Positions 1 through 9,247 of a stretch of DNA of 64,000 bases are shown here, one piece after another; the stretch's first letter is position 1, and every line of letters starts with the position of its first letter. The translations under genes were made by a program, and so were the position numbers. The notes below the pieces were generated by a model. That model worked only from the letters and a program-made list of their open reading frames with translations. It was not told the DNA's origin and searched no databases. The stretch is from NCBI RefSeq assembly GCF_900094835.1, contig NZ_FMAO01000001.1, forward strand, positions 62,001 through 126,000, in the 5' to 3' direction. The DNA comes from Weissella bombi. GTDB lineage: Bacteria > Bacillota > Bacilli > Lactobacillales > Lactobacillaceae.

Positions 1-2
1 AA

Positions 3-662
3 ATTGTTACAGGTTCAGCTATTCCGGCAACAACTTATACACCTAAGGGCTTAGTTAAGAATCCAAATAATAATAAGGATTTTGCTACTGATGCTGAAGT
101 AAAGGGTGCAATTAAGTTTGATAAGAAGAAAGCAGCAACGTTATTTAAGCAAGGCTTGAAAGAGGAAGGTAAGTCTAAGTTATCTGTACAATTGTTAACC
201 GATGATGATGACACTTCAAAGCGTGTTTCACAATTCTTGCAAGAGCAATTAGAGCAGAACCTAAAGGGAATGGATGTTTCAATTAAGACTGTGCCAAAGA
301 AGCAACGTTTGAAGTTGAGTACTGATGGAGACTTCCAAATGTTGAACTTTGGTTGGTTAGCCGATTATCCTGATGCTTCATCATTCTTGGATTTGTATAA
401 GGCTGATGCATCATATAACTACGGTAAGTGGAAGAATGCTGACTACGATGCTGCATTAGAAAGCGCCGAAGTTAAGAATGCTAATAATAAGAAGCCACAA
501 TATGATGACTTCAAGAAGGCTGAACAAATATTAGAGAAGGAAGCTGGTGTGGCACCGCTATACTATCGTTCAACAGCTTCAATGTTGAATCCAAGCGTTA
601 AGGGTGTCATTGCTAACCCAACAGGTGCACCATTTAATTTCAAGTATGCTGTTAAGCATTAA
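3..662 (+). CDS. Oligopeptide ABC transporter substrate-binding protein, 3' part
   Basis: The reading frame is open from base 3 to the stop at 660-662, so the gene begins before the window and about 219 C-terminal residues are visible. They carry features of OppA-like family 5 solute-binding proteins: a lysine-rich linker, a region naming a 'GWLADYPDA' stretch (the family has a comparable G-W-x-x-D-Y-x-D/P motif), and a C-terminal region with 'APLYYR'. In the family the protein is a surface lipoprotein that delivers peptides to an Opp permease. The signal peptide and lipobox lie outside the window. An in-frame ATG at 156 is internal, not the true start. A terminator follows. Confidence 0.85.
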   Translation: MVTGSAIPATTYTPKGLVKNPNNNKDFATDAEVKGAIKFDKKKAATLFKQGLKEEGKSKLSVQLLTDDDDTSKRVSQFLQEQLEQNLKGMDVSIKTVPKKQRLKLSTDGDFQMLNFGWLADYPDASSFLDLYKADASYNYGKWKNADYDAALESAEVKNANNKKPQYDDFKKAEQILEKEAGVAPLYYRSTASMLNPSVKGVIANPTGAPFNFKYAVKH

Positions 663-700
663 TCATTAAAAACTAGATAGAAAAAATTTCAGACTCATAT

Positions 701-752
701 AAGGATGTCATATATTTTGATTATATATCGAAATATGTGGCATCCTTATTTG
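701..752 (+). terminator. Rho-independent terminator after oppA-like gene
   Basis: A 17-base arm at 701-717 pairs with 731-747 with two G-U or mismatch positions, and a T-rich stretch follows. It lies 39 bases past the stop of the peptide-binding protein gene. Confidence 0.7.
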
Positions 753-904
753 TATTAAATGGGGTATATGAGAATTATTAAAAAATATTTTTAAATATTC
801 ATAATTATATAAATTAATAAAATGAAATGCCTTACATTATTACACATACCATTTTTATCATGACTTATTTATTTATTTTCAACATATACAAATTGGTATA
901 GGTA
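753..904. other. AT-rich intergenic region
   Basis: Between the terminator and the promoter at 905 the sequence is very AT-rich. I see no open reading frame with a ribosome binding site and no further clear structure. Confidence 0.5.
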
Positions 905-933
905 TTGACTTGGAAAACTTTACTTTGTATTAT
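905..933 (+). promoter_or_regulatory. Promoter of polysaccharide/c-di-GMP operon
   Basis: TTGACT at 905-910 and TATTAT at 928-933 are separated by 17 bases. This is a near-consensus vegetative promoter 45 bases before the first gene of the operon. No cre site is seen here. Confidence 0.7.
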
Positions 934-977
934 ATTAAAGCTAAGTGCTAAAATAATAAATTCGTGAGATAAGAGTT

Positions 978-2069
978 ATGAAAAATAATAATTTATGTAA
1001 TATTGGTATACTAATTCCTGCTTTTAATCCTGATATGAAATTATTACAGTTAATTGATAATTTATATCAGCAAAGTAATTTTGATCAAAGAATCATTATT
1101 ATAGATGATGGATCAGATGGACAAGATATTTTTAATCAAATTAAAATGAATTTTTCAGATATTGTTGTGCTACACCATGTGGTTAATGAAGGAAAAGGGG
1201 CAGCATTAAAAACTGGATTTAAGTATATTGTTGAGAATTATCCTGATATTTTAGGGATTGCGACTATGGATGCAGATGGACAACATTTGGTTGAGGATCT
1301 TCGAGCGGTTGAAAACACATTTATCAAAAATATGACGGCGTTAGTTATTGGCAGTCGTACATTTGGAGATGATGTACCCCTAAGGAGTCGATTCGGAAAT
1401 TTGTTGACCAATAAATTAGTTAGCTTGTTAGTAGGAATTAATATAAATGATACACAAACTGGATTACGTGTGATACCAATAAAATATGTAAAGCAATTAT
1501 TGTCGTTCAAATCAAATCGTTACGAATTTGAATTTGAAATGCTCTTGTCAGCAAAGCAATCAAATGTCGAACTTATTGAAGTACCAATTCAAACAGTTTA
1601 TTTAAATGATAATGAAACATCACATTTTAGAGTGATTGCAGATTCAATATCAATTTATAGTCGTTTTTTTAAATTTGCTTTTAGCGGATTAGGTTCGTTT
1701 CTAATTGATTTTGTTAGTTTCTACATATTAGTTAATTTTATGATGAATGCAACTTCATCCAACTTCATTTTATTAACTACAATCATAGCGCGCTTATTAT
1801 CAGCTATTTTTAATTACGGTGTTAATAAAAAAATTGTATTTCAAGATCAAGGATCAAGAACGTTATTAAAGTATGTCACATTAATGTTTGTACAAATGAT
1901 AACATCTGGTTTGATGACTACTTTAATGAGTGAACTAACAGGCCAGCTACATTCAACATTTTGGATAACGTTTATTAAATTATGGATAGATTTCTTATTG
2001 TTTTTGATTAGTTATCAAATTCAAAAGAAGGTGGTGTTTAAGCCAGTGGAGGGGAAAAGTGAAGCTTAA
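978..2069 (+). CDS. GT2 glycosyltransferase fused to GtrA-like membrane domain
   Basis: 363 residues. Residues 1 to about 220 form a family-2 glycosyltransferase of the polyprenyl-phosphate sugar transferase (DPM1/GtrB-like) type: an N-terminal 'IPAFNP', an 'IIDDGS' nucleotide-binding motif and a 'DADGQH' metal-binding motif are visible. From about 230 to 355 there are four hydrophobic segments of the GtrA type, seen in flippases for lipid-linked sugars. In the family such fusions make and may flip an undecaprenyl-phosphate-sugar at the membrane. First gene of a seven-gene operon; its end overlaps the next start by 11 bases. The SD sequence is weak, but no better start is seen. The sugar is unknown. 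Confidence 0.85.
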   Translation: MKNNNLCNIGILIPAFNPDMKLLQLIDNLYQQSNFDQRIIIIDDGSDGQDIFNQIKMNFSDIVVLHHVVNEGKGAALKTGFKYIVENYPDILGIATMDADGQHLVEDLRAVENTFIKNMTALVIGSRTFGDDVPLRSRFGNLLTNKLVSLLVGININDTQTGLRVIPIKYVKQLLSFKSNRYEFEFEMLLSAKQSNVELIEVPIQTVYLNDNETSHFRVIADSISIYSRFFKFAFSGLGSFLIDFVSFYILVNFMMNATSSNFILLTTIIARLLSAIFNYGVNKKIVFQDQGSRTLLKYVTLMFVQMITSGLMTTLMSELTGQLHSTFWITFIKLWIDFLLFLISYQIQKKVVFKPVEGKSEA

Positions 2070-4023
2070 ATTTTATCAAAAAGCCATTTATGCGTTGGCC
2101 ATAATATTAACCGTTTTGTATTTGATTTGGCGGATATTTTTTACTATTCCAACTTACCATCACTTATTTTCATTTATCATTGCATTATTACTACTATTGA
2201 GTGAATTGTTATCCAATTTTACGGCATTCATTTTAATATGGCTACGTTTACGATTTAACAAGGAAAAGGAAGCCCAAATTGCTTTACCCGAAATTGATCG
2301 CACAACGATTTGGCCTGACGTTGACGTTATTATTGTGACACATGATGAGGATGTGAAATTATTACAAAAAACAGTCAACGCGGCTGTCAATATGACACCA
2401 GGTTTTGGTCAAAATGTGAATATTGTGATAGCTGATGATGGTAATCGCCCTGAAGTTAGGCGTTTAGCTTTGGAAAGTCATGTGCAATATATTGATATGC
2501 CAGAAGGAAATCAAGCAGCTAAAGCGGGTAATATTAATCACGCACTGAAATATATTTCAGCACCATTATTAGTTGTTTTCGATGCCGATATGATTCCATA
2601 TCAAACATTTTTGTTACATTCAGTCCCTTATTTTATTAAAAATAAAAACGACCGAATTGAAGATGATCAAGTTAAAACATTAGGATTTCTACAAACACCG
2701 CAGAGCTTTTATAATGCTGATATTTTTCAATACAATTTATTTTCAGAAAAAACAGCTACTAATGAACAAGATTTCTTTTCTCGGGATATAAATATTTTAA
2801 ATGGTTCAAATGGTGTTGCAATTTTTACCGGATCAGGTGCTTTGTTTATGCGAGAAGCAGTAGATGAAGCCGGTGGTTTTCCGGAAAAAACGTTAACAGA
2901 GGATTTTGAGTTAGGTGTTCGTATTAATATGGCTGGTTATACTAGCATATCTACTATGGAGCCTGAATCAAGTGGTATGACACCAATGGATGTGAGAAGC
3001 GTTATTAAGCAGCGTGTACGTTGGGCACGTGGTGTAATGCAGAGTTCACGGAATTTGCATATATTTATCAACCGCAAAATTCCATTATTCAACCGTATGA
3101 TTTTAATAAATGTTTACCTATATTGGTGGTCATTTTTAAGACGAATGTTATTCATCTTAGCACCCATTTTATTTGTGCTATGGCATGTGCAATTGGTTGA
3201 TGCTAATTTTTGGTTATTACTAATCTTTTGGGCACCAGGCTATTTATTGTTGCATTATGTAATGGATAAAGGAAATACAAACATTCGTGGTGAACGTTGG
3301 GGAGAAATTCAAGAAACATTCTTTGCCCCATATCTTTGGTTACCTGTTTTATTAGAAACATTGGGAATTAAACAAAAAAAGTTTAAAGTAACAGCTAAGG
3401 TAAGTAAACAATCAACACGAGCATTAACATATAGCCTACCATACTTAATTTTGTGGATTTTGGATTTGTGGTCACTTATTGCTTTTAATTATGGTAAGTG
3501 GGGTTCAGAAATAATGTATGGTGCGGTTATTAGTTTCTGGCTAATAACGCATTTAATTAATTTGACGTTTAGCTTGTATATTTCATGGGGAAGACCAATT
3601 AACCGACAGTCGGAACGTTTCTCGCGTGAAGTGGCAGGCACGGTAACAACGGTTAACGATAGTAAGGTAGCAATAAAAACCGTTGATGTTTCTGATAATG
3701 GGTTGTCATTTGTTGTTTTAGACAACCACATGCTTCACGTTGATGATCACATAACAGTTAATCTGGTACATGATGATATTCAATTTATGGGTATCGTTAA
3801 GGTGGCACGTGGTCAGAATAGGTATGGTGCCATGATTGAACAAATAACACCAATGGATCAGAATAAATTGTATGGTCTGATTTATAATGGTAAAAATATG
3901 TTGCTTCCTTGGGAACAAGATTCGTGGATGACAATCTATGATGCGTTATTACTGAATATTACTTATCATATCAAGAATGTATGGATGAGAATTAAAATAA
4001 GAAGAGAGCAAAGTAAACAATGA
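2059..4023 (+). CDS. BcsA-like processive glycosyltransferase with PilZ c-di-GMP receptor domain
   Basis: 654 residues, GTG start behind a GGAGGGG ribosome site inside the previous gene. Two N-terminal membrane segments precede a GT2 domain with DDG (about 125), FDAD (about 174), TED (about 279) and QRVRW (about 318), the D,D,D,QxxRW set of cellulose and hyaluronan synthases. Further membrane helices follow (about 350-500). The C-terminus (about 512-610) is a PilZ domain with an arginine-rich RxxxR-type motif near 514 and DVSDNG (DxSxxG) near 543, the c-di-GMP contact residues. The inferred role is a membrane synthase that polymerises and exports a polysaccharide when c-di-GMP is bound. The EAL and GGDEF genes in the same operon fit this. 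The polymer's chemistry cannot be read from the sequence. Confidence 0.9.
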   Translation: MKLKFYQKAIYALAIILTVLYLIWRIFFTIPTYHHLFSFIIALLLLLSELLSNFTAFILIWLRLRFNKEKEAQIALPEIDRTTIWPDVDVIIVTHDEDVKLLQKTVNAAVNMTPGFGQNVNIVIADDGNRPEVRRLALESHVQYIDMPEGNQAAKAGNINHALKYISAPLLVVFDADMIPYQTFLLHSVPYFIKNKNDRIEDDQVKTLGFLQTPQSFYNADIFQYNLFSEKTATNEQDFFSRDINILNGSNGVAIFTGSGALFMREAVDEAGGFPEKTLTEDFELGVRINMAGYTSISTMEPESSGMTPMDVRSVIKQRVRWARGVMQSSRNLHIFINRKIPLFNRMILINVYLYWWSFLRRMLFILAPILFVLWHVQLVDANFWLLLIFWAPGYLLLHYVMDKGNTNIRGERWGEIQETFFAPYLWLPVLLETLGIKQKKFKVTAKVSKQSTRALTYSLPYLILWILDLWSLIAFNYGKWGSEIMYGAVISFWLITHLINLTFSLYISWGRPINRQSERFSREVAGTVTTVNDSKVAIKTVDVSDNGLSFVVLDNHMLHVDDHITVNLVHDDIQFMGIVKVARGQNRYGAMIEQITPMDQNKLYGLIYNGKNMLLPWEQDSWMTIYDALLLNITYHIKNVWMRIKIRREQSKQ

Positions 4024-5894
4024 TTATATTAAAATTACTGCTTTTTGGCTTGTCCTTAATCGGTTATCGACAAGCGATTACTAGATTAGGTGGCAATCGG
4101 TATCTGGCATGGTTATTAGCCATCGTTATACAAAGTTTAATGATTTATTTTGCAGCGTTGGCTGGTTATTTGACGATTAGTATATGGCTTGTTTTTTGGT
4201 TAGGTCTTTGCTTATGTGCAGCTTCTATTGCTGACAAAATATTTAATAGAAATTTTTACTTTAATAACATTCATGTATTTGATATTTGGTTTATTATTTT
4301 TGGTACGCTATTTGCTTTCACGCTTTATCACAGTTCACTAATTCACTATGATAATTTTTCACATTGGGCAACGATGGTTAAATATTTACATTTTGTTGGT
4401 GAATTACCTACGGCTGGTCAAAATTTAGTAACGTTTACTGATTATCCACCAGCTACCGCTATATTTTTAACGTACTTTACGACTATTGTTGGTTATCATG
4501 AAGGTGTGTTATTAATTGGACAATTTTTAATTATCTGGACGGGTTTATATACCTTATTTGGCATGTTAAGAGATCAAAAAAGAATTTTGATGACGGTTAC
4601 TTTATTATTAGTAATAAGTTTTATTAACATATTAAATATCAGTATTAGGTTTAATAATTTGCTGGTAGACTGTGTATTAGCAGTATTAGGCGTTGCGGGC
4701 ATTGCCGCAGTCTATATTAATAAAAATCATCATGCTGGGTGGCAAATTATTAGTACGAGTCTAATTGTTAACTTTTTATTGTTAACAAAAAGTTCAGCAA
4801 TTTATTTTGCTATTTTGATTTTAATTTATTTTGGTATGTCGGTATTATCAGAAGCTTTTCATAGCCAGAATAAATTAAAAATGTTCATGTTTGCTGTTTT
4901 AAAAATTGTCGTTACGATTGCAATTAGTTTTACCGGTTGGTTATTCTGGCGGTGGCATGTAGCAGAAACTTTTTCAAAATTATCAAAACATGCATTAAAT
5001 GTTCAAGCTTATCAAAGACAGGTTGATCAAGAATCAACACATACGAAGGATTTAATTATCCATAAATTCTTGGCTCATTTGTTCAATATCGACACGCTAT
5101 TTTTGCAAAGTTTTTTATTGATAAATTTGGTGTTGTTAGCTAGTTGGTTGATTATACGTTTTTTGCTTCATAAAACCAGTTATAGTTTAAGAATATTGTT
5201 GGTTAGTGATTTAATAACAATAATGTATATTGTTGGATTATTAGGTATGTATTTGGTTTCTATGCCTTATAGTGAGGCGATAACCTTAGCAGGAATTGAT
5301 CGCTATTTATCAACAATTGTAATCTTCATAATGTTGATTGCGAGTGTGGTTATGTTAAATGATTACGATCGTTCATCATTTGAACCAAATATAAAACTAA
5401 GAAATCGGACTTCTTTTGCTTCTTTGCGTACGAAACAAATTTACCAAGAAAGTACTTTTATCATATTTTTATTGGGGACAGTATTAATGTTATCTGAAAT
5501 TAATGGGATAAATTATTTAGATAAAATTAATGAACATGCGTTGCCTAAAACAATGCAGCAGATGATTCCCGATGTGACACATTTTAATCATGAAAAAGTA
5601 TTGGTGATTGATCCAGTTAAAAGTGAAGTTGATAACGCTTATACGAAATATGTTGGTCGTTATTATTTATTTAGTGATCGGGTTGATGGTCGCGAGGCAT
5701 TTGACGTTTCGACACAAGAATTTAAGTATATAATTAAAGGATATCATTATGTTGTTATCCCTAGTTATCATCAAACTTTTACTAAATTGGCTCACAAAGC
5801 ATATCATAGTAAAGTGAAAACGGGCATATATAAAGTAGATAATGATGGATTACATGCTATCTCAGCAAAAAAATATATGAGTGAGGTAAATTAA
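4020..5894 (+). CDS. Polytopic membrane protein, GT-C-like, of polysaccharide operon
   Basis: 624 residues with about a dozen hydrophobic segments between residues 1 and 500, then a final membrane segment and a soluble tail of about 130 residues. Overlaps the upstream stop by four bases (ATGA), so translation is probably coupled. A short loop early in the protein contains 'HYDNFSHW', an acidic motif where GT-C glycosyltransferases have their catalytic Asp. This, the topology and the context suggest a lipid-sugar-dependent membrane glycosyltransferase that decorates the polymer made by the BcsA-like neighbour. I do not recognise a named family; a polymer modification or export role is the alternative. 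Confidence 0.6.
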   Translation: MIILKLLLFGLSLIGYRQAITRLGGNRYLAWLLAIVIQSLMIYFAALAGYLTISIWLVFWLGLCLCAASIADKIFNRNFYFNNIHVFDIWFIIFGTLFAFTLYHSSLIHYDNFSHWATMVKYLHFVGELPTAGQNLVTFTDYPPATAIFLTYFTTIVGYHEGVLLIGQFLIIWTGLYTLFGMLRDQKRILMTVTLLLVISFINILNISIRFNNLLVDCVLAVLGVAGIAAVYINKNHHAGWQIISTSLIVNFLLLTKSSAIYFAILILIYFGMSVLSEAFHSQNKLKMFMFAVLKIVVTIAISFTGWLFWRWHVAETFSKLSKHALNVQAYQRQVDQESTHTKDLIIHKFLAHLFNIDTLFLQSFLLINLVLLASWLIIRFLLHKTSYSLRILLVSDLITIMYIVGLLGMYLVSMPYSEAITLAGIDRYLSTIVIFIMLIASVVMLNDYDRSSFEPNIKLRNRTSFASLRTKQIYQESTFIIFLLGTVLMLSEINGINYLDKINEHALPKTMQQMIPDVTHFNHEKVLVIDPVKSEVDNAYTKYVGRYYLFSDRVDGREAFDVSTQEFKYIIKGYHYVVIPSYHQTFTKLAHKAYHSKVKTGIYKVDNDGLHAISAKKYMSEVN

Positions 5895-5903
5895 AATCTA
5901 TCC

Positions 5904-6593
5904 ATGAGTGATTTTTATTTTGTTGGACAACAAATAATTGATGCTAAAACGCATGAGGTACACGATGTTGAATTATTATTACGCTACAAGAAGAAAGCAG
6001 GGTTTCCCGAACGAGAGTTTCATAAGTTATTAAACTCTACGTCTACTGAATATATTGCTTATTTGAAGGACTTAGATAAAGCACTTAATTATTTAAAAGA
6101 GGAATATCCCGATTATCGTTTTAGCTTAAATTTTACGCAACAAGAACTAGAATTTCCTGAAACTTTAGCATATTTAGAAAATGTTGCTGAAGACATGCGA
6201 AATCGTATTCTAATAGAAGTAACAGAAGAAGCACCAGAAAAAAGATTTACAGACTACCCTGAAAATATTAATGTCTCTGCCTTTAAACGGCTGCATGAAT
6301 TGGGGTATAAGATTGCATTAGATGATATTATGCAGGGTAATAATTCAATTGGTAATTTTATGTTGGTAAGACCCTATATTTCACGAATTAAATGGTCTTT
6401 TGTTAATGGTGGTCAGAATTTAAATCAACAACAAATTTATTGGACAATTAAACTGTTACGTAGTTTAACAGTTAACGAACAAATTTCATTGGTTGTTGAA
6501 GGTGTTGAAGAAGAAATGGTTTCATATTGGTTATTGACGATGAACGTCCATAACCAACAGGGCTTTTTATTTGCTAAGCCCGAAAAATTGTAA
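5904..6593 (+). CDS. EAL-domain c-di-GMP phosphodiesterase
   Basis: 229 residues, a single cytoplasmic EAL domain with no sensor region. Visible are ELLLR near residue 21 (EAL position), SLNF (Asn ligand), IEVTEE, DD in 'ALDDIMQGNNS', a Lys in 'RIKWSF', VEGVE and NQQGF. All usual metal and catalytic residues thus appear present. However, the loop normally DFGTGYSS reads DIMQGNNS, and the residue after the catalytic lysine stretch is not the usual Asp. It probably hydrolyses c-di-GMP to pGpG and opposes the GGDEF protein encoded just downstream; reduced activity or a receptor role is possible. It starts 9 bases after the upstream stop. Confidence 0.85.
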   Translation: MSDFYFVGQQIIDAKTHEVHDVELLLRYKKKAGFPEREFHKLLNSTSTEYIAYLKDLDKALNYLKEEYPDYRFSLNFTQQELEFPETLAYLENVAEDMRNRILIEVTEEAPEKRFTDYPENINVSAFKRLHELGYKIALDDIMQGNNSIGNFMLVRPYISRIKWSFVNGGQNLNQQQIYWTIKLLRSLTVNEQISLVVEGVEEEMVSYWLLTMNVHNQQGFLFAKPEKL

Positions 6594-6601
6594 GGACTAG
6601 T

Positions 6602-7774
6602 ATGATAGATTTATTTTATTTGATAACAATTCAATTAACGGCAGTTTTAATTATGATTGGGACAATTGCGGTTAATTATGGGTTGAAAGCATTACTTAAT
6701 AAAGCTAAAGATTCTTTTGTAATGCGTAGAAGATTATTTTGGATTAGGATAATTATGCCTATGGCAGCAATTATCATTACAATGTTAAATTTATTCAAAA
6801 TGAATTCTTATTGGGTTCAGCTAGAGAGTATTAGTATTGAAGTAGCAATGATGCTATATTTCATAATGTTGCTTCATGACCGCATCTACGTACGCATCAA
6901 TAATGTGATTATTGTTATATCCTTTATCGTCGCCGTGTTTCAAAACTTTGATACTTTTGTTACACCACAAGGTCAAATCAGGCTATTTATTTCATGTGTG
7001 GGATTGTTATCAATTATCTTGATTAATATTTTTACATTTTTCAGACAAACGTTTGTTACCCAGTGGGGTCCGCGCTCGTATATTTTTATTGCGCCTTATT
7101 TAATACTATGTTGGATGATGTTTACGGTAGATTCTCGTATAACATTCGGCTTGTTTATTTCACAAGTTTTATCGTCTATCGGTTATATGACAATTTTTTT
7201 GCTATTAGATAGGTTGATTAGACAACAGTGGCAATTGTTGTCACGACTTACTAACACAGATTTTTTGACTGGTATTGGTAATCGCCGTGCCTTTGAAGCA
7301 GATTTAAGCGTTTATCATAAGAAGTTAGTACCTTGGTACTTAGTAATGTTTGACATAGATGATTTTAAGAAAATTAATGATCAATATGGACATGCCATGG
7401 GAGATGCCACTTTACGAATGGTATCGCAGATAATTAATGATCATATTCATACTTTAAAAGTGGAAGCTTCATTCTATCGAGTTGGTGGTGAAGAATTTAC
7501 GTTATTATTTGCAAATGTTAGTTCTCAACAAGTTTTAACAATTATTTCAGACATTCAGAATATGGTAAATCAGTTGAGTATTACAAACGCGAATGGCGAA
7601 TCAATTAAAGTCACCTTATCGATTGGTATTACGCAACATGATGTAACTGATACTGAGGAGTTAGCTTTGTATAAGCGTGCAGATAAGTATTTATATCAAG
7701 CTAAAAAAAGCGGTAAAAATTTGATAAACTATGAAGGTACTAATATTAGCTCAAAAAATGTTGATTGGAAGTAA
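6602..7774 (+). CDS. Membrane-bound GGDEF diguanylate cyclase
   Basis: 390 residues. Residues 1 to about 205 hold about six membrane segments with no recognised sensor family. The rest is a GGDEF domain with 'DFLTGIGNRRAFE', 'FDIDDFKKINDQYGHAMGD' and an intact GGEEF active site near residue 294. In the family two GTP are condensed to c-di-GMP at the inner membrane face. The product-inhibition I-site (RxxD five residues before the active motif) is replaced by KVEA, so feedback inhibition there is unlikely. It starts 8 bases after the EAL gene and is followed by an overlapping-frame NAD-binding protein gene. It is the inferred source of the signal sensed by the PilZ synthase. Confidence 0.9.
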   Translation: MIDLFYLITIQLTAVLIMIGTIAVNYGLKALLNKAKDSFVMRRRLFWIRIIMPMAAIIITMLNLFKMNSYWVQLESISIEVAMMLYFIMLLHDRIYVRINNVIIVISFIVAVFQNFDTFVTPQGQIRLFISCVGLLSIILINIFTFFRQTFVTQWGPRSYIFIAPYLILCWMMFTVDSRITFGLFISQVLSSIGYMTIFLLLDRLIRQQWQLLSRLTNTDFLTGIGNRRAFEADLSVYHKKLVPWYLVMFDIDDFKKINDQYGHAMGDATLRMVSQIINDHIHTLKVEASFYRVGGEEFTLLFANVSSQQVLTIISDIQNMVNQLSITNANGESIKVTLSIGITQHDVTDTEELALYKRADKYLYQAKKSGKNLINYEGTNISSKNVDWK

Positions 7775-7779
7775 AAATT

Positions 7780-8415
7780 ATGAAGATAACAGTGATGGGT
7801 GGTACCGGTTACCTGGGACAAGGTATTTTAGCAACAATTATAAAAAATAGTTCTAATTACGATTTAATAAGTATGTCTCGTTCTGGAGATAAAAATAAAG
7901 AGAATTTAGTTAGGCCTGTTACCTATATGGCAGTTGATTTCAATAAGTCTGGTAAGTGGCAACAAGTAATTTCATCATCAGATATTGTGATTGATTGCGT
8001 GGGTATTTTTTTACCTAGCAAGCGTAAAAATACTAGTTATTATCAAAATAGTGTACAACCAGCGAAACAGGCGATTGATCAAGTTGCTGCGGCTGAAAAA
8101 TCCGTTAAATTTATCTTTATTGGTGCAAATGCAGCGCCTTGGTTTTTGCGTGATTATATGGTAGCCAAAAAAGAAGTGATTGATTATGGCGTCAAAAAGT
8201 TAGATAATCAGTTTGTTGTGGTTTATCCGGGAATGGTTTATGATCGACAACGATTGTTTAATTATGTTCCGGGAATTTTACTCAGCTTTGCAATTAATAT
8301 ATTGCATATGCATTTTCTAAAAAAGTATCGACCTATTAAACGGCGGGTATTTAATTTGGAATTATTAAAAATAATACAAAATAAGCCGAGTGAGTTAACA
8401 CAAAAAATCAAGTAG
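7780..8415 (+). CDS. Atypical SDR / NAD(P)-binding protein
   Basis: About 211 residues from the ATG at 7780, which has GGAAG eight bases upstream; a TTG at 7765 would overlap the previous gene and is less likely. The N-terminus 'VMGGTGYLGQGI' is the glycine-rich dinucleotide-binding loop of extended or atypical short-chain dehydrogenases (NmrA/epimerase type). 'VIDCVG' and 'FIGA' fit later strands of that fold. No YxxxK catalytic pair is clear. The substrate is unknown. It is in the polysaccharide operon, five bases after the cyclase gene, so it might act on a sugar nucleotide or quinone, but that is only context. Confidence 0.65.
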   Translation: MKITVMGGTGYLGQGILATIIKNSSNYDLISMSRSGDKNKENLVRPVTYMAVDFNKSGKWQQVISSSDIVIDCVGIFLPSKRKNTSYYQNSVQPAKQAIDQVAAAEKSVKFIFIGANAAPWFLRDYMVAKKEVIDYGVKKLDNQFVVVYPGMVYDRQRLFNYVPGILLSFAINILHMHFLKKYRPIKRRVFNLELLKIIQNKPSELTQKIK

Positions 8416-8433
8416 GCTGATAAAGGAGAGAAA

Positions 8434-9237
8434 ATGATTACTTTAAAATCTAAGCGAGAAATTTCAGGTATGGCAAAATCTGGTGCTATTCTAGCTGGTG
8501 CACACTTGGCATTGCGCGATAAGATTAATGTTGGTATGGATACTTGGGAGATTGAAGAAATTGTCAATCAATATATTTTAGATCATGATGCAACACCTTC
8601 AGAAAAGGGCTTTGAAGGTTATAAGTATGCAACATGCATCAGTATCAATAATGAAGTTGCTCATGCAACACCACGTAAGGGTTTGAAGTTAAAGAATCAT
8701 GACATTGTAACAGTTGACTTTTGTGTTAACTGGCACGGTTATGAAAGTGATTCAGCTTGGACGTATGTTGTTGGTGAAAGCACACCAGAAATTGACCATT
8801 TAATGGATGTTACACTTAAAGCTTTGTATCTAGGAATTGATCAAGCACAAGTTGGTAATCGTTTAGGTGATATTGGCTTTGCTATTCAAGATTATGTTGA
8901 AAATGAGAACCATATGGGTGATGTCCGTGATTTGATTGGTCATGGAATTGGACCTACAATGCACGAAGAGCCTAATGTCTTTCATTATGGAGTGCCACAT
9001 AAGGGACTACGTCTAAAGGCTGGCATGGTTATCACAATTGAGCCGATGGTAAATGCTGGCGGTGATTGGGAGATTAAAACGGAAATTGTTCCTGAAACTG
9101 GTTGGGAATACTATGTTTCTGGTGATGGTAGCTTATCAGCACAATATGAGCATACGTTAGCAATTACGAACGACGGACCAAAAATTTTGACTTCACAAGA
9201 TCCAGTGATGGATGCTAAATATTTGTGGCAAGATTAA
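8434..9237 (+). CDS. map: Methionine aminopeptidase, type I
   Basis: 267 residues with a strong AAGGAGAG ribosome site. The pita-bread peptidase M24 motifs are visible: 'NNEVAHATP' with the substrate-binding His, 'VTVDF' and 'DSAW' carrying two metal Asp, 'GHGIG' with the metal His, 'ITIEPM' with a metal Glu and 'YEHT' with the last Glu. The cytosolic enzyme removes the N-terminal methionine from nascent proteins. It lies 18 bases after the last polysaccharide gene and is followed by a terminator, so it is probably co-transcribed. That is an odd partner for an essential housekeeping enzyme. Confidence 0.93.
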   Translation: MITLKSKREISGMAKSGAILAGAHLALRDKINVGMDTWEIEEIVNQYILDHDATPSEKGFEGYKYATCISINNEVAHATPRKGLKLKNHDIVTVDFCVNWHGYESDSAWTYVVGESTPEIDHLMDVTLKALYLGIDQAQVGNRLGDIGFAIQDYVENENHMGDVRDLIGHGIGPTMHEEPNVFHYGVPHKGLRLKAGMVITIEPMVNAGGDWEIKTEIVPETGWEYYVSGDGSLSAQYEHTLAITNDGPKILTSQDPVMDAKYLWQD

Positions 9238-9247
9238 TATTTTTAAT

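Noticed and set aside
1238-1510. Minus-strand frame inside the GT2-GtrA gene
   Set aside because: Antisense shadow of a clear coding gene, with no ribosome site.
7765-7779. TTG start for the NAD-binding protein
   Set aside because: It would overlap the cyclase stop, and ATG 7780 has a correctly placed GGAAG.
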